64,000 bases of DNA from Methanoregula formicica SMSP (GCF_000327485.1 NC_019943.1:2666001-2730000); one strand, 5' to 3'. Shown: positions 1 through 7,895, counted from the first letter of the stretch. The notes: generated by a model from the sequence alone, not told the origin. Translations and numbers: made by a program.

Positions 1-280
1 AATGCATGCGTGGTAAGCCCATCAAAAATGATATTGGATAAGCCGCGCTCAATCTCGTCCGGTGTAAGCTCGGGAGACGGGCGGAGCGACAGCATGCGAC
101 ATTCAGTCCCGTGGGATGGTATTCCAGAACTGCCGGGACCTCCCTCCGGCAGATGCAACTGGAAATTTGTTCACGGTCTATCAATATATGTGGATCGGAA
201 CGAGAAGAGAATGTTGATATAGATTTATCCAATATTTCTTGATCATCGTCCTCGTATGGATGACACCATTAGGCGAGTGA
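1..280. other. Leading region without a supported gene
   Basis: I see no convincing coding region here. A short rightward open frame exists but has no recognisable domain and an arginine/serine-rich composition typical of chance frames. The AT-rich stretch at about 205-245 is a plausible promoter region for the UPF0316 gene that starts at 281. Confidence 0.5.
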
Positions 281-883
281 ATGGCACTTTTCATAATCAG
301 CCCTGAATTGTATGCATGGGTGATTCTGCCCCTGCTGATCTTTCTGGCCCGCGTCTGTGATGTTACGATGGAGACGGTACGCATCGTTTTCATTTCAAAA
401 GGGATCCGTCTCCTTGCCACAGTGATCGCGTTCTTCGAGATCGTGATCTGGCTGCTGGCGGCCGGGGTTGTGATGAACGATCTTGCCAATATCGCAAACT
501 TCCTCGCGTTCGCGCTGGGGTTTGCGATGGGGACCTACGTCGGGCTCGTTGTTGAAGAACGGTTATCCCTCGGCATGGTTATCCTCCGGATTGTCACAGC
601 CGATGAATCCCGCGATGCAATCGTATCCTCTCTCCAGTCTGAGAACCATGGAGTGACCTGTATCGAAGCCGAGGGCTCCCGGGGATCCGTGACGATGATC
701 CTCTCGCTCGTCCAGCGGTCGGAGATCTCCCGTATCACGGGCCGCATCGACCGGATCAATCCGAAGGCGTTCTTCTCTATCGAGGATGTGCGGTACGTGA
801 ACGAAGGGGTGTTCCGGCCCCGGGACTTTCGGTCCTTTTTGGGAATGGTGCACACCCTTGCCGGCCAGGGCCGGAAGAAATAA
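281..883 (+). CDS. UPF0316-family membrane protein (DUF5698 + DUF2179 type), paralog 1
   Basis: This 200-residue protein has a hydrophobic N-terminal half with about three membrane segments (roughly residues 10-30, 45-68 and 72-92) and a soluble C-terminal half of about 95 residues resembling DUF2179. The strip ARVCDVTMETVRIVFISKG after the first segment matches the equivalent strip of the paralog at 3781-4335 almost residue for residue, and both proteins share the tail motif FSIEDV/FTIEDV. That domain order is the UPF0316 family. The molecular role is unknown; in other proteins DUF2179 modules are thought to act as small-ligand or nucleotide sensors. The ATG at 281 follows a purine-rich stretch with only a weak ribosome site. 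The gene stands alone. Confidence 0.85.
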   Translation: MALFIISPELYAWVILPLLIFLARVCDVTMETVRIVFISKGIRLLATVIAFFEIVIWLLAAGVVMNDLANIANFLAFALGFAMGTYVGLVVEERLSLGMVILRIVTADESRDAIVSSLQSENHGVTCIEAEGSRGSVTMILSLVQRSEISRITGRIDRINPKAFFSIEDVRYVNEGVFRPRDFRSFLGMVHTLAGQGRKK

Positions 884-1143
884 TAACGGACGTGCAATTG
901 ACTAAAGAAGGCCGGGCATATCGCGATCTGCAGCCATAAAACTGATGGTATGATCTCATACCAGCCGGTTTTCAGGCCGCTTTAAAAAAACAGTTCCGGG
1001 TATACGGATGCAAAAAACCATCAGGAAAACGCCTGCGATGCCAGGTTCGCAGGAAAGACCGGGACACCGGAGGATGAGACCGCCATAACCGGCATTCCGG
1101 GTGAAAAGTGTACCGGGAGAAAGGGGAGATTATTCCAATCACG
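884..1143. other. Intergenic region, nothing identified
   Basis: Between the UPF0316 stop and the end of the leftward Cys-containing gene I see no ORF with coding character, no repeat and no clear terminator beyond short A/T runs at about 980-990. Confidence 0.4.
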
Positions 1144-1368
1144 TTACCCGATGCGGGATGAACGTGCGTTCCGCCTTTGCAGCAGCTGTACGAACTGCGG
1201 GTTTCGCGGACATTCGTACGGGTTGATCCCATGCGCCGGGTCCCATTTCCCCTCCATCGGGTTGAACCGGGCCGGGCACGGTATTTCCTCAACGTGCGGC
1301 GAATGGATTCCCGGGACCATCCGTCTTAAGATGTGTTCACAACCCGTGCAGAATACATGAATACTCAT
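1144..1368 (-). CDS. Small cysteine-containing protein of unknown function
   Basis: This is a 74-residue reading frame read leftward. It carries FCTGCEH near the N terminus and two later Cys-Pro pairs (EIPCPARFNP and NPYECPRNP), giving four cysteines that could bind one zinc ion. I chose the ATG at 1368 because an AGGT sits about eight bases upstream; the same frame extends to 1473 but that extension looks less protein-like. I do not recognise the family. The opposite strand also has an open frame here, but its composition looks like a shadow. Coding status is likely rather than certain. Confidence 0.5.
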   Translation of the reverse strand: MSIHVFCTGCEHILRRMVPGIHSPHVEEIPCPARFNPMEGKWDPAHGINPYECPRNPQFVQLLQRRNARSSRIG

Positions 1369-2014
1369 CGTCATGACCTGTAGTGCATGTTCGTCGGGCA
1401 TTACCTGGCAGCGTATCCGGGCAATGGTTATGGAAGCTGAATACTGCCCTTTGCCAGAAGACCGTATTACCAAAAAAGAGGAGGAGGGTTTATGGAATAG
1501 CTGAAAATGTAAACGGGACTTGCATTATTTCGATGATGGACTGGAGATCGTTTGAAGTGTAATTATCTTTCAGATTGATCCGGTTTGAGCCATTACACAA
1601 TAGTATACCCGAACTCATCGCATCACTCCGGATTCGGAGTGGGGCAGACAACAATAAGTAGTTTCGGGGGGGGCGCAGGGGTGCGGTGGTGATGTGGTGC
1701 CTGCCGGGACATCCCTCTCAGGCTTTTGAAGGGGCATGGTTCGTGCAGCAGGGCCTGAAACGTCGGTAGGTTTATATGATGGGGGAGACATGTATGTATT
1801 ATAATAGATTTAAACACCGTACGCTCTGCCAGAGCCGGTGAGATGTTCCCCCTTCGTGGGTGACCGGCCGGCCCCGGAAACCGGATCGCGGGGAGTCACA
1901 CCTTACAGGGACGGATACACCCGGTATGAACAGCGCAGGATCGATTGCCGGCAGCCTGATGAGAAGCGCGGGCCTACAGCGGCCTGGTACAGGTATACAG
2001 AAAGGAGGGGCCCC
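1369..2014. other. Intergenic stretch without a convincing gene
   Basis: No open frame here has recognisable protein character. AT-rich stretches at about 1555-1610 and 1790-1815 could hold promoters; the second lies about 200 bp ahead of the small membrane protein at 2015. The G-run-rich part around 1660-1760 is unremarkable. Confidence 0.4.
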
Positions 2015-2209
2015 ATGGAATCTTCACACAAAAACCCGGATCTGGAACGGGATCCGGAGCAGCCCCGGCAAAGACCGGCTTTTTCGGAAGTGAAACGGCC
2101 GGTCCCGGGGAGGGATTATTATACCGTGAACCAGGTTTTCTGGGGGCTCGTGATGCTCCTGATCCTCTGGTGCGTTGTCGTATGGATACTGGGATTGCCA
2201 TCTGAATAA
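2015..2209 (+). CDS. Small single-span membrane protein
   Basis: The protein has 64 residues, with a polar, charged and proline-rich N-terminal half followed by one membrane helix of about 22 residues (VFWGLVMLLILWCVVVWILG) and a very short tail. The ATG at 2015 is preceded by AAAGGAGGGGCCCC, a strong ribosome site, which decides the start; the frame is open back to 1838 but the extra part has no protein character. The topology suggests the N terminus stays in the cytoplasm. I do not recognise a family. Confidence 0.6.
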   Translation: MESSHKNPDLERDPEQPRQRPAFSEVKRPVPGRDYYTVNQVFWGLVMLLILWCVVVWILGLPSE

Positions 2210-2300
2210 CGGTACCGGTTCACATTGTTGCGGCCCTCCCGGAATTACGGGATTGAACGGGAATACCAGGCTCCTGAAATGAACGCAGGAGGAGGATACT

Positions 2301-2642
2301 ATGAGTAATCAGAAAATGGAGAAGATCTACATCGCCATTCAGGACATCCGGACGCTTGCACTCCGGACCCGGCCGAGTTGCGACGATGCCCGCGATTGTT
2401 CCCGGTGTCCGGCAATCGTTGCCCTGCCGGACAGGCCGGGCATCGCCTGCCTTTTCGACATCGTCCAGCGCAAGGGGGAGATTGTGAAACGATCCGTGAG
2501 GAAGATCCCCTGCGGTGTCTGCCGGAAGCCGATGTTCCCGATTGCGTCAGGACAAAGCGGGGAAGAACGCTGGGGATGCCGGACGCCGGGGTGTTCAATC
2601 CATGAATATGCACGCGGAAAATTTCATTATCTATTGCAATAG
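2301..2642 (+). CDS. Cys-rich protein of unknown function, likely zinc-binding
   Basis: This 113-residue protein starts at an ATG preceded by GGAGGAGG. It contains two cysteine clusters: SCDDARDCSRCPA at about residues 26-38, and CGVC followed about 20 residues later by CRTPGC near residues 70-96. The second cluster has the form of a zinc ribbon. The first could bind another metal or an iron-sulfur cluster. It lies 12 bp ahead of a helix-turn-helix gene, so the two are probably co-transcribed. No named family is recognised. Confidence 0.65.
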   Translation: MSNQKMEKIYIAIQDIRTLALRTRPSCDDARDCSRCPAIVALPDRPGIACLFDIVQRKGEIVKRSVRKIPCGVCRKPMFPIASGQSGEERWGCRTPGCSIHEYARGKFHYLLQ

Positions 2643-2654
2643 ATACAAAAAAGC

Positions 2655-3029
2655 ATGAAACGTACACCTGATGAGATGGAGGAAGAGATTATCACACTAT
2701 ACCGGGGGGGAATGAGCCCTTACCAGATTGAGCGGTATTTCGAAGGGAAGATCACTCATGGCGGTGCGAGGAACGTCATTCTCCGTGCAGGCATCCCGAC
2801 CCGGAACCGGTCGGACGTGAAAAAGCGGTACGATCTCGATATGAAAAAAATTGTCCATCTCTATCTTGATGACCAGTGGAGTACCTATCGCATCGGACAG
2901 GAGTTCGATGTCCCTCCCTCGGTTATCTGGCACAGGCTGAACCAGGCGGGCATCAGGACCCGGGATATCCGCAATGCAAAAGCAGGTAATACTGATGAAG
3001 AAAACAATGCCCATGAGATGGATACGTAA
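2655..3029 (+). CDS. Tandem helix-turn-helix DNA-binding protein
   Basis: The 124 residues hold two copies of a resolvase-like helix-turn-helix. The first is at about 8-50 (EEEIITLYRGGMSPYQIERYF) -shaped, the second at about 62-105 (KKIVHLYLDDQWSTYRIGQEF). Each is followed by a recognition-helix segment ending in a basic AGIPTRNR/AGIRTRDIR motif. The double arrangement is typical of small archaeal DNA-binding proteins related to Hin-type recombinase HTH domains, but no catalytic domain is present. It follows the Cys-rich gene by 12 bp, and its 3' end overlaps the zinc-finger-like gene at 2995. Its targets are not visible. Confidence 0.7.
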   Translation: MKRTPDEMEEEIITLYRGGMSPYQIERYFEGKITHGGARNVILRAGIPTRNRSDVKKRYDLDMKKIVHLYLDDQWSTYRIGQEFDVPPSVIWHRLNQAGIRTRDIRNAKAGNTDEENNAHEMDT

Positions 3030-3186
3030 GCCATGCAACCGGTGCGGTCAGCTGCTGCTCATTCACGATGACACCGTCTGGAAGGATAACAAAACCTACC
3101 ACTATCACTGCTGGATAAAGGAGAACGAGAGTAATTCACGGAAAAAAACAGGAATTCCCGGAATGCGGGGCAGCCCCGGCCGGTAG
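2995..3186 (+). CDS. Small zinc-finger-like protein
   Basis: This 63-residue protein overlaps the end of the HTH gene in another frame. It holds KPCNRCGQLLL, then about 20 residues later YHYHCW, giving a CxxC...HxHC arrangement like a minimal LIM or treble-clef zinc site. The ATG at 2995 (MKKTMPMRW) is the most likely start; an upstream ATG at 2974 is possible. The overlap suggests translation coupled to the HTH protein, so the three genes at 2301-3186 probably form one unit. Confidence 0.55.
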   Translation: MKKTMPMRWIRKPCNRCGQLLLIHDDTVWKDNKTYHYHCWIKENESNSRKKTGIPGMRGSPGR

Positions 3187-3780
3187 CCGGTATTCTTGTG
3201 GTCCGCATATTTTTGATCCTGCCGGCAGACACCAGAACCGGGGGATACCTGATATCCCAAAAGAAGGACCGGCTGCCCCGCCGGCCCTTTTATTATTCCG
3301 GGCGGCCCGGCTCCATAATCCATCCGGAAGAAGACTGGGGACAGCACTCCGGTGCCAAAAGAGGCCTGTCCATAAACGGAGGTACCTTGCGTGTGGAAAA
3401 GACTGGTTTTTCTCATAAAGAAGGTCTTCTATCGCTTGCTATTCCGCGATAAACCGGCATTCGATCTGCTCCATGACGACCTGTAACTCTTCACCGGCGC
3501 ATTGCCGGTTTGCCGGAATGCCCCTTTTGGGGCTCACGTCTGGATCCGCTCACGGTATGAGGGGGGCACAATACCGGAGGGCAGGGTCGCAAAGGACTGC
3601 CGGCACAATGCCCCAAAAAATTTCCAAACCCGTTAGCCAGACAGGATCGTGCGGCCCGGGAAATACAGCGCGGGAGGCTCCTGCACGCAGGGACAACAGG
3701 CCGGTACTCCACAAAACACACATACTCACGGACGGATACGCTACCGTACGTGAGTTGCGGTCACAGGTTATGGATGCATA
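3187..3780. other. Intergenic stretch without a convincing gene
   Basis: Several short open frames cross this stretch but none has recognisable character. No repeat, terminator or RNA gene was found. The last 60 bases presumably carry the promoter of the UPF0316 gene at 3781. Confidence 0.35.
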
Positions 3781-4335
3781 ATGGACCTTGTCTTACCCTT
3801 AATCATCCTTGTTGCCCGGATTGTCGAGACAACCATGGAGACGATCCGGCTCGTGTACGTAACGAAAGGCCACAAGTATCTCGCGTCGGGAATCGGGACG
3901 CTGAAGATCGGCATATGGGTGCTCTCCACCGGGCTTGTCCTGACGAACCTTGACAATATTCCCGGTATTGTCGCCTACATGCTGGGATATGGTGTCGGGA
4001 CACTCCTTGGCATGACCATCGAATCGTGGATCGGCCTTGGCACGGTCATCATCAGGATCTTCTGCACAAAAGATCCGGAACCGCTCATCCGGCATCTGGG
4101 GGATCTCGGGTACGGGACTACCCGCATTAATGGCGCCGGCCAGTTCGTCTCGTCCGTCGCGGTCCTGCTGAGTATGGTGCCAAGAAAAGAGACGGGACGC
4201 CTGCTTGAAGTCTTAAAGACGAAGTATCCCGATGCGCATTTCACCATCGAGGATGTCTCAACGATGAGTGAGCGGGAGATCTATTTCGGCACGCGGAACC
4301 GCAGGGGCATTCTGGGTTTCACCGGATACAGTTGA
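3781..4335 (+). CDS. UPF0316-family membrane protein, paralog 2
   Basis: This 184-residue paralog of the protein at 281-883 starts closer to its first membrane helix and lacks the first 10-15 residues of paralog 1. It keeps ARIVETTMETIRLVYVTKG, then hydrophobic segments at about 35-55 and 60-80, and a soluble DUF2179-like half ending in HFTIEDVSTM. Presence of two divergent copies within 4 kb suggests an old duplication with separate roles rather than recent copying. The ATG at 3781 is chosen because it places the conserved strip at the usual distance from the N terminus. Confidence 0.85.
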   Translation: MDLVLPLIILVARIVETTMETIRLVYVTKGHKYLASGIGTLKIGIWVLSTGLVLTNLDNIPGIVAYMLGYGVGTLLGMTIESWIGLGTVIIRIFCTKDPEPLIRHLGDLGYGTTRINGAGQFVSSVAVLLSMVPRKETGRLLEVLKTKYPDAHFTIEDVSTMSEREIYFGTRNRRGILGFTGYS

Positions 4336-4366
4336 CGAATCACTTACAACCGGGATGATCCGGTGC

Positions 4367-4588
4367 TCAGGAACCATCAATGGTAATAATCTGCACCGGG
4401 CAGAGATCCGCAGCATCCTGTGCGCATGCTTCAAGATCTGACAGGGGCGTCCCTGTCCCGGGATTCCCGCCCAAACGGTATTTTTCAACAACCTGGCTGA
4501 ACGTGTCATCCGGGTTCTGTTCAAAGAAGCCCGGGCAGGCATCCCGGCAGGAATCGCAGCTGACACTGGTTGAACGATAGATGCTCAC
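4367..4588 (-). CDS. Degenerate [4Fe-4S] ferredoxin, first Cys ligand replaced by Ser
   Basis: This 73-residue protein aligns over its whole length with the ferredoxin at 21509-21733, sharing QNPDDTFSQV, DLEAC, QDAADLCPVQII and the acidic tail. In the intact copy the N-terminal motif is C-x2-C-x2-C-x3-CP. Here the first position is Ser, giving S-x2-C-x2-C-x3-CP, so one of the four expected cluster ligands is missing; the remote Cys of LCP is kept. Serine can occasionally ligate a cluster, so function cannot be excluded. It lies 28 bp downstream of a broken DUF6448 gene, the same order as the intact pair near 22 kb. It may be a decaying or repurposed duplicate. Confidence 0.7.
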   Translation of the reverse strand: MSIYRSTSVSCDSCRDACPGFFEQNPDDTFSQVVEKYRLGGNPGTGTPLSDLEACAQDAADLCPVQIITIDGS

Positions 4589-4616
4589 TCTGATGAAACG
4601 GACTCCCCAAAAAGGA

Positions 4617-4920
4617 TTAGTGGTGCCCGCACCCGGCTTTTTCGCTGTGCTGCTCCCCGTGGCCTGCGGTGCTTGTCACATTCACGTACAGGTGATGGGA
4701 ATACACGACCCAGCCGATGAAGGCTTCTATTGAACTCCCTGCCGGCAGCAACATCGTTCACGTCATACTACTCCTTTTCCATGACATGATGGAAGCGGTG
4801 GGTAAGATCGTCCTCAACGGTTTTCAGGATAAAATCGATCGTTTCTTTGGGAGCGCCGGTCTCGATTGCTTTCTCAGCTCTTGGCACGACCGGGCCCTCG
4901 CTCAGGCCGGCAGGTTTCAT
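4617..4920 (-). pseudogene. DUF6448 gene remnant (5'-truncated, nonsense codon, frameshift)
   Basis: Read leftward from 4920 the frame gives MKPAGLSEGPVVPRAEKAIE and continues as RFHHVMEKE before a TAG at 4768-4770. This matches the intact DUF6448 protein at 21759-22319 from its residue 84 onward. After the stop the same frame continues YDVNDVAAGRE, then a frameshift restores IEAFIGWVVYSHHLY and a His-rich tail ending at 4617. About 83 N-terminal residues are missing, because the sequence changes at about 4925 into another gene remnant. The gene cannot make the full protein. Confidence 0.8.
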
Positions 4921-4927
4921 CCCGGCG

Positions 4928-5283
4928 GTCGGTGAACGGTTCAGGGACAGGACGTTCCCGGCGAAGATCAAGATCGGGTCTCGGGCTGCCCCCGCTGCTG
5001 CGGCGAGAGCCATACCCGGGACATCGGCATCATGGGGACGAACAAGAGATGGACGATCCTCTTCGGGGGCAATGCCGGGACGCGGCCACGGTTCGCAGAC
5101 ATCATCGCCCGCAACCTGTCGGCAGCGGATGCGCTTGACTGCGCTGAGAGGCTTGCCGAATTTTACCGGATCCATGCAAAATCCCATGAGAGGACCGCCC
5201 GGTTCATGGAGCGTGTCGGAATGGAAACGATCCGATCCGCGCTCTTATCGCTCCTGCCGTATGTACCAGTTAAACAGATATAA
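4928..5283 (+). pseudogene. Siroheme nitrite/sulfite reductase C-terminal remnant
   Basis: Read rightward, one frame gives VGERFRDRTFPAKIKIG and, after a one-base deletion near 4977, the adjacent frame gives VSGCPRCCGESHTRDIGIMG, then WTILFGGNAGTRPRFADIIA and a helical tail to the stop at 5281-5283. The C-P-R-C-C block is the second cluster/siroheme Cys motif (CxxxC) of the sulfite and nitrite reductase family, and GGNAGxxPR is the usual following motif. The whole N-terminal half, including the first Cys motif, is absent. It resembles the small archaeal dissimilatory-type sulfite reductase-like proteins of methanogens. It ends 4 bp before the cupin start, so its old transcript probably included that gene. 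Confidence 0.75.
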
Positions 5284-5287
5284 TGAG

Positions 5288-5632
5288 ATGAAAATTACTG
5301 AAGTAGCACAATTGGAATCAGTGAAAAATCCGCACAATGTCGATGTACGGAAAGTATTCGAAGCCCCTGATACCTCAGCCGTGGTCATCACGCTGAAGCC
5401 CGGTGAATCGCTCAAGAAGCACGTCACACCGGTCGCTGTCTTTTTCTACGTGCTTGAGGGAACGGGTGTCGTTGAAACCGGTGAGGAGCGGCAGAGCGTT
5501 GGCAGGGACTCTGTTGTGGAGAGTCCCGCGATGATTGCACACACCTGGAAGAACGAGAGTAATGCTGTGGTTCGTATCCTCGTCGTGAAGATCCTTACCA
5601 CAGGAAAAGGAAAAGACACCAGACTCCGGTAA
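5288..5632 (+). CDS. Small cupin-domain protein
   Basis: The 114 residues form a single beta-barrel cupin. The core is LKPGESLKKHVTPVAVFFYV followed by LEGTGVVETG and, about 35 residues later, ESPAMIAHTWKNES. His residues in the first and second motifs (KH, AHTW) could bind a metal. Single-domain cupins of this size act as metal-dependent enzymes or small-molecule binders; substrate cannot be told. The ATG at 5288 lies just after the stop of the sulfite reductase remnant, which suggests they once formed an operon. A T-run terminator follows. Confidence 0.8.
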   Translation: MKITEVAQLESVKNPHNVDVRKVFEAPDTSAVVITLKPGESLKKHVTPVAVFFYVLEGTGVVETGEERQSVGRDSVVESPAMIAHTWKNESNAVVRILVVKILTTGKGKDTRLR

Positions 5633-5633
5633 C

Positions 5634-5640
5634 TTTTTTT
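5634..5640 (+). terminator. T-run terminator after the cupin gene
   Basis: Seven consecutive T residues begin immediately after the cupin stop codon, the usual form of an archaeal intrinsic terminator. Confidence 0.6.
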
Positions 5641-5806
5641 AGGCGAGGCGGTCGCGGAGCAATGCTTTGCACGGTGCAGTTGTTCTTTACGGAATGTACG
5701 AGGAAATGCCGGTCCTCCTGTCCAGTCCATGCCCGGGTTGGTAAACCTGCGCGAAAGAGAGTGCCACGGATTGTAAAAAAAGGAATTAGGCCGGGATTCA
5801 GGCCAT

Positions 5807-6178
5807 TCACGCAAAATTCCTGACCTTCCCGATCATCTCTATTCGTGCCTTCAGCTCGCCCTGCTTCTCCCTGCTGATGGCGTCAAGGATATTCTTGAAA
5901 GGCACTTTCAGGGTCCAGATCTTTATCGGGCGCCCCTTATTGGGGGTAACGGATTCCCGGTTCTCGATCCAGCCTTTCCTTTCAAGGTACTTCACCGCAA
6001 CACTCACTTCGGGCTGGCGGAGGTCTGCCCCGTGTTCGATGTCATAGCTTGTGGCCGTCTTCAGTCTTGCAAAAAGCACGAGCGTCTTTGCGATGGTCTG
6101 CTTTGTTCCGATCCTGACAAGGAGGTTGATGAATTCCTCCTCCTTGTCCGTAAACAGGTGGATTGTTTTTTCGATCAT
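5807..6178 (-). CDS. Winged-helix transcriptional regulator (ArsR/MarR-like)
   Basis: This 123-residue protein has a central winged helix: KTLVLFARLKTATSYDIEHG, recognition part RQPEVSVAVKYLERKGWIE and a wing around NKGRPIKIWTL. N-terminal residues 1-30 and the C-terminal 30 residues are helical and likely mediate dimerisation. Related archaeal proteins are annotated as predicted transcriptional regulators. It is convergent with the cupin gene and has its own AT-rich upstream region (6195-6240). No ligand-binding domain is visible, so it may sense through its dimer interface. Confidence 0.75.
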   Translation of the reverse strand: MIEKTIHLFTDKEEEFINLLVRIGTKQTIAKTLVLFARLKTATSYDIEHGADLRQPEVSVAVKYLERKGWIENRESVTPNKGRPIKIWTLKVPFKNILDAISREKQGELKARIEMIGKVRNFA

Positions 6179-6657
6179 GATTCATTTCCTTTTGGATTGA
6201 TTCATCCTGTTATTATTATACCATTAAATGCATTTTGGTTAGGGGGGCGAATGAGTCCCGAATTCAGGACGGAAAACTATTCGTAATGAAAAATATATTC
6301 CGGCAAGCCGGGCGCATTTCGCTTCGTAACGGCATGAAGCATGTAACCCGGAAGATAGATCAACAAACCAATCCTATCGTCCGAATATTTAATAAAAAAT
6401 ATCGAAGAATTTTGCAATCACGTGCATAACCGCGCCCCCTCCGGGGTGCGTGTGTGCAGTGAGAGGGCAGCCGGAAATGATAGAGGTGACAGAAGGAATG
6501 CCATCTCCCGGATGATTCCATGCTCGTTCCCGTCTGGGAACGGCCGGATACTCCCGGATTGTAGGGTTAACGGGAGTATTTCGGAATCATCTCACGGGGA
6601 TTGTGTGACTTCGCGGTAACGAACGAAGAACAGCAACCACACCTGTGAGGTGATAGG
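6179..6657. other. Intergenic region with AT-rich promoter stretches
   Basis: No supported gene. AT-rich segments at about 6215-6240 (leftward regulator) and 6385-6420 (TTTAATAAAAAATATCG) are likely promoters. The remainder shows no repeat or RNA structure that I can support. Confidence 0.4.
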
Positions 6658-7011
6658 ATGGTATCGAAAAATTACAAACCCTGTACAGATCCTGCAAAGA
6701 CTACTCCGTATCTCGTGGAGCGCCGTACCGGCCTCCGCGGTCAGCACATCGGGGCAGCCCCCGCTCCCCGGGGGTCGATGCGGAGACAGACCCTGGCTCT
6801 TTTAAACGAACGCGATCCCGAGATCCCGTACGTGAAATTCGAGAATGCCTTACGGGACCTTGTCTGTTCCTTCATGGAACGGCAGGACCGGATGAACGGG
6901 GAACTCCTGCGGAGGATGATCGATCTCCAGTACCGCATGGAAGATATCGAAGCGGATCTTCCCGTGGTGAACCGGAAAGAACACGCCAATGACGCGGGGG
7001 CCCCGCAATGA
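6658..7011 (+). CDS. Hypothetical protein, first gene of a three-gene unknown operon
   Basis: This 117-residue protein is rich in charged residues with a helical, possibly coiled-coil segment at about 60-105 (ERQDRMNGELLRRMIDLQYR). The ATG follows GTGAGGTGATAGG, a fair ribosome site. No domain is recognised. Its stop is followed after about 145 bp by two overlapping unknown genes on the same strand, and a hairpin terminator ends the group at 7895. The cluster has the look of a small accessory or integrated-element module, but carries no integrase or replication gene. Confidence 0.55.
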   Translation: MVSKNYKPCTDPAKTTPYLVERRTGLRGQHIGAAPAPRGSMRRQTLALLNERDPEIPYVKFENALRDLVCSFMERQDRMNGELLRRMIDLQYRMEDIEADLPVVNRKEHANDAGAPQ

Positions 7012-7156
7012 CCGGATCCGTGGGGGAACTGCCACATCCCGGTGTCCATCTCGTACATGACGACAGATGGTCCGGAGAGATACCCGGCCGGCTCCGGAAC
7101 AAGCTGGCCGGCTTCGAGCGGACAATCGGAAAATTCCGGCAGCGGCGGTGGGCGTG

Positions 7157-7414
7157 ATGGCCCGCATACGCTTAAACGAAGAGACCGGGATCCCGCTCTT
7201 CCTCATTCCCGATAAAATAAAAGGGAAGATCAAAAAGATGGGCGACCGGATCTACCGGATCAGCGTGAAGCGGACGGAGCACCACCACTACAGCGTCTCG
7301 ATCCGGACAAAGACCCTGCCCCGCGAGCTGATGCCCGCTCTTGGGATGCCGGCCCGGGTGCAGAATTCCAGAAACCCGGACAAAAGAGTGGTTACAGGAG
7401 GGGCGTTCCCGTGA
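7157..7414 (+). CDS. Small basic protein of unknown function
   Basis: The 85 residues are strongly basic (for example LIPDKIKGKIKKMGDRIYRI, then KRTEHHHYSVSIRTK), as expected of a nucleic-acid-binding protein, with alternating patterns suggesting beta strands. I start it at the ATG at 7157; the frame is open to 7067 but the extra 30 residues are unconvincing. The last four bases overlap the GTG start of the next gene (GTGA), so the two are probably translationally coupled. Confidence 0.55.
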   Translation: MARIRLNEETGIPLFLIPDKIKGKIKKMGDRIYRISVKRTEHHHYSVSIRTKTLPRELMPALGMPARVQNSRNPDKRVVTGGAFP

Positions 7415-7878
7415 CACGCGGCCCTCCACCGGGAAAAGGATTGAAGGAGGCAAAGCAGATCGCCAGCCGTCTTGGGGAAACCTGCGAGAACTCGAAAGGC
7501 CGCGGTACGCTCTATGACTTTTCTATCCACCTGAGTTCGTTCACGATCGCCGTCCGCGTGAGGGGGACAAAGCTGATCGCCATCACGGCAGAGGACCTCG
7601 TTGCGGCCTACCCGCGGGACATTGCCCGGATCCGCCGGGTCCCGGCAACGCCGGTCTTCATCCGTGAGATCTGGGTCCGGACTTCTGCGGGAACATGGCA
7701 GTATTTCCTGATCCTGCGCGACCGGATCGTGGAGATCCCATCCGAACTGCCTCCTCCGGAACCAGGGAAAAGCCGCCTCCGGGGCAATGCGCCCGGGCCG
7801 GATCCGAAGGCACTCCCCGGCATTGTTCCGGCAGCAGAGCACACGTACACCTGCCCGTTCCTGGGACCGCCAAAATAA
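7411..7878 (+). CDS. Hypothetical protein coupled to the preceding gene
   Basis: This 155-residue protein starts at GTG 7411, overlapping the preceding stop by four bases. The order helix (EAKQIASRLGETCENSKGRG), strand (TLYDFSIHL), strand (FTIAVRVRGTKLIAITAEDL), then a strand-rich WVRTSAGTWQYFLILRDRIVE loosely recalls the alpha-beta layout of restriction-endonuclease-like folds, but no clear PD-(D/E)XK set can be assigned. The C-terminal 40 residues are proline-rich and probably disordered. Function unknown. Confidence 0.55.
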   Translation: MTRGPPPGKGLKEAKQIASRLGETCENSKGRGTLYDFSIHLSSFTIAVRVRGTKLIAITAEDLVAAYPRDIARIRRVPATPVFIREIWVRTSAGTWQYFLILRDRIVEIPSELPPPEPGKSRLRGNAPGPDPKALPGIVPAAEHTYTCPFLGPPK

Positions 7879-7895
7879 CCCTCTTTTTTTGAGGG
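7879..7895 (+). terminator. Short hairpin with T-run after the unknown operon
   Basis: Directly after the stop, CCCTC (7879-7883) and GAGGG (7891-7895) flank seven T residues. It can act as a terminator for the operon at 6658-7878. Confidence 0.55.

Noticed and set aside
1880-1960. Possible fourth copy of the interspersed repeat near 1.9 kb
   Set aside because: Only a TACAGGGACGGATA stretch matches copy 1; the other landmarks are missing.
4847-5632. A single 261-codon protein joining sulfite reductase remnant and cupin
   Set aside because: The first part is antisense of DUF6448 and the sulfite reductase motif changes frame near 4977; the cupin starts at its own ATG 5288.
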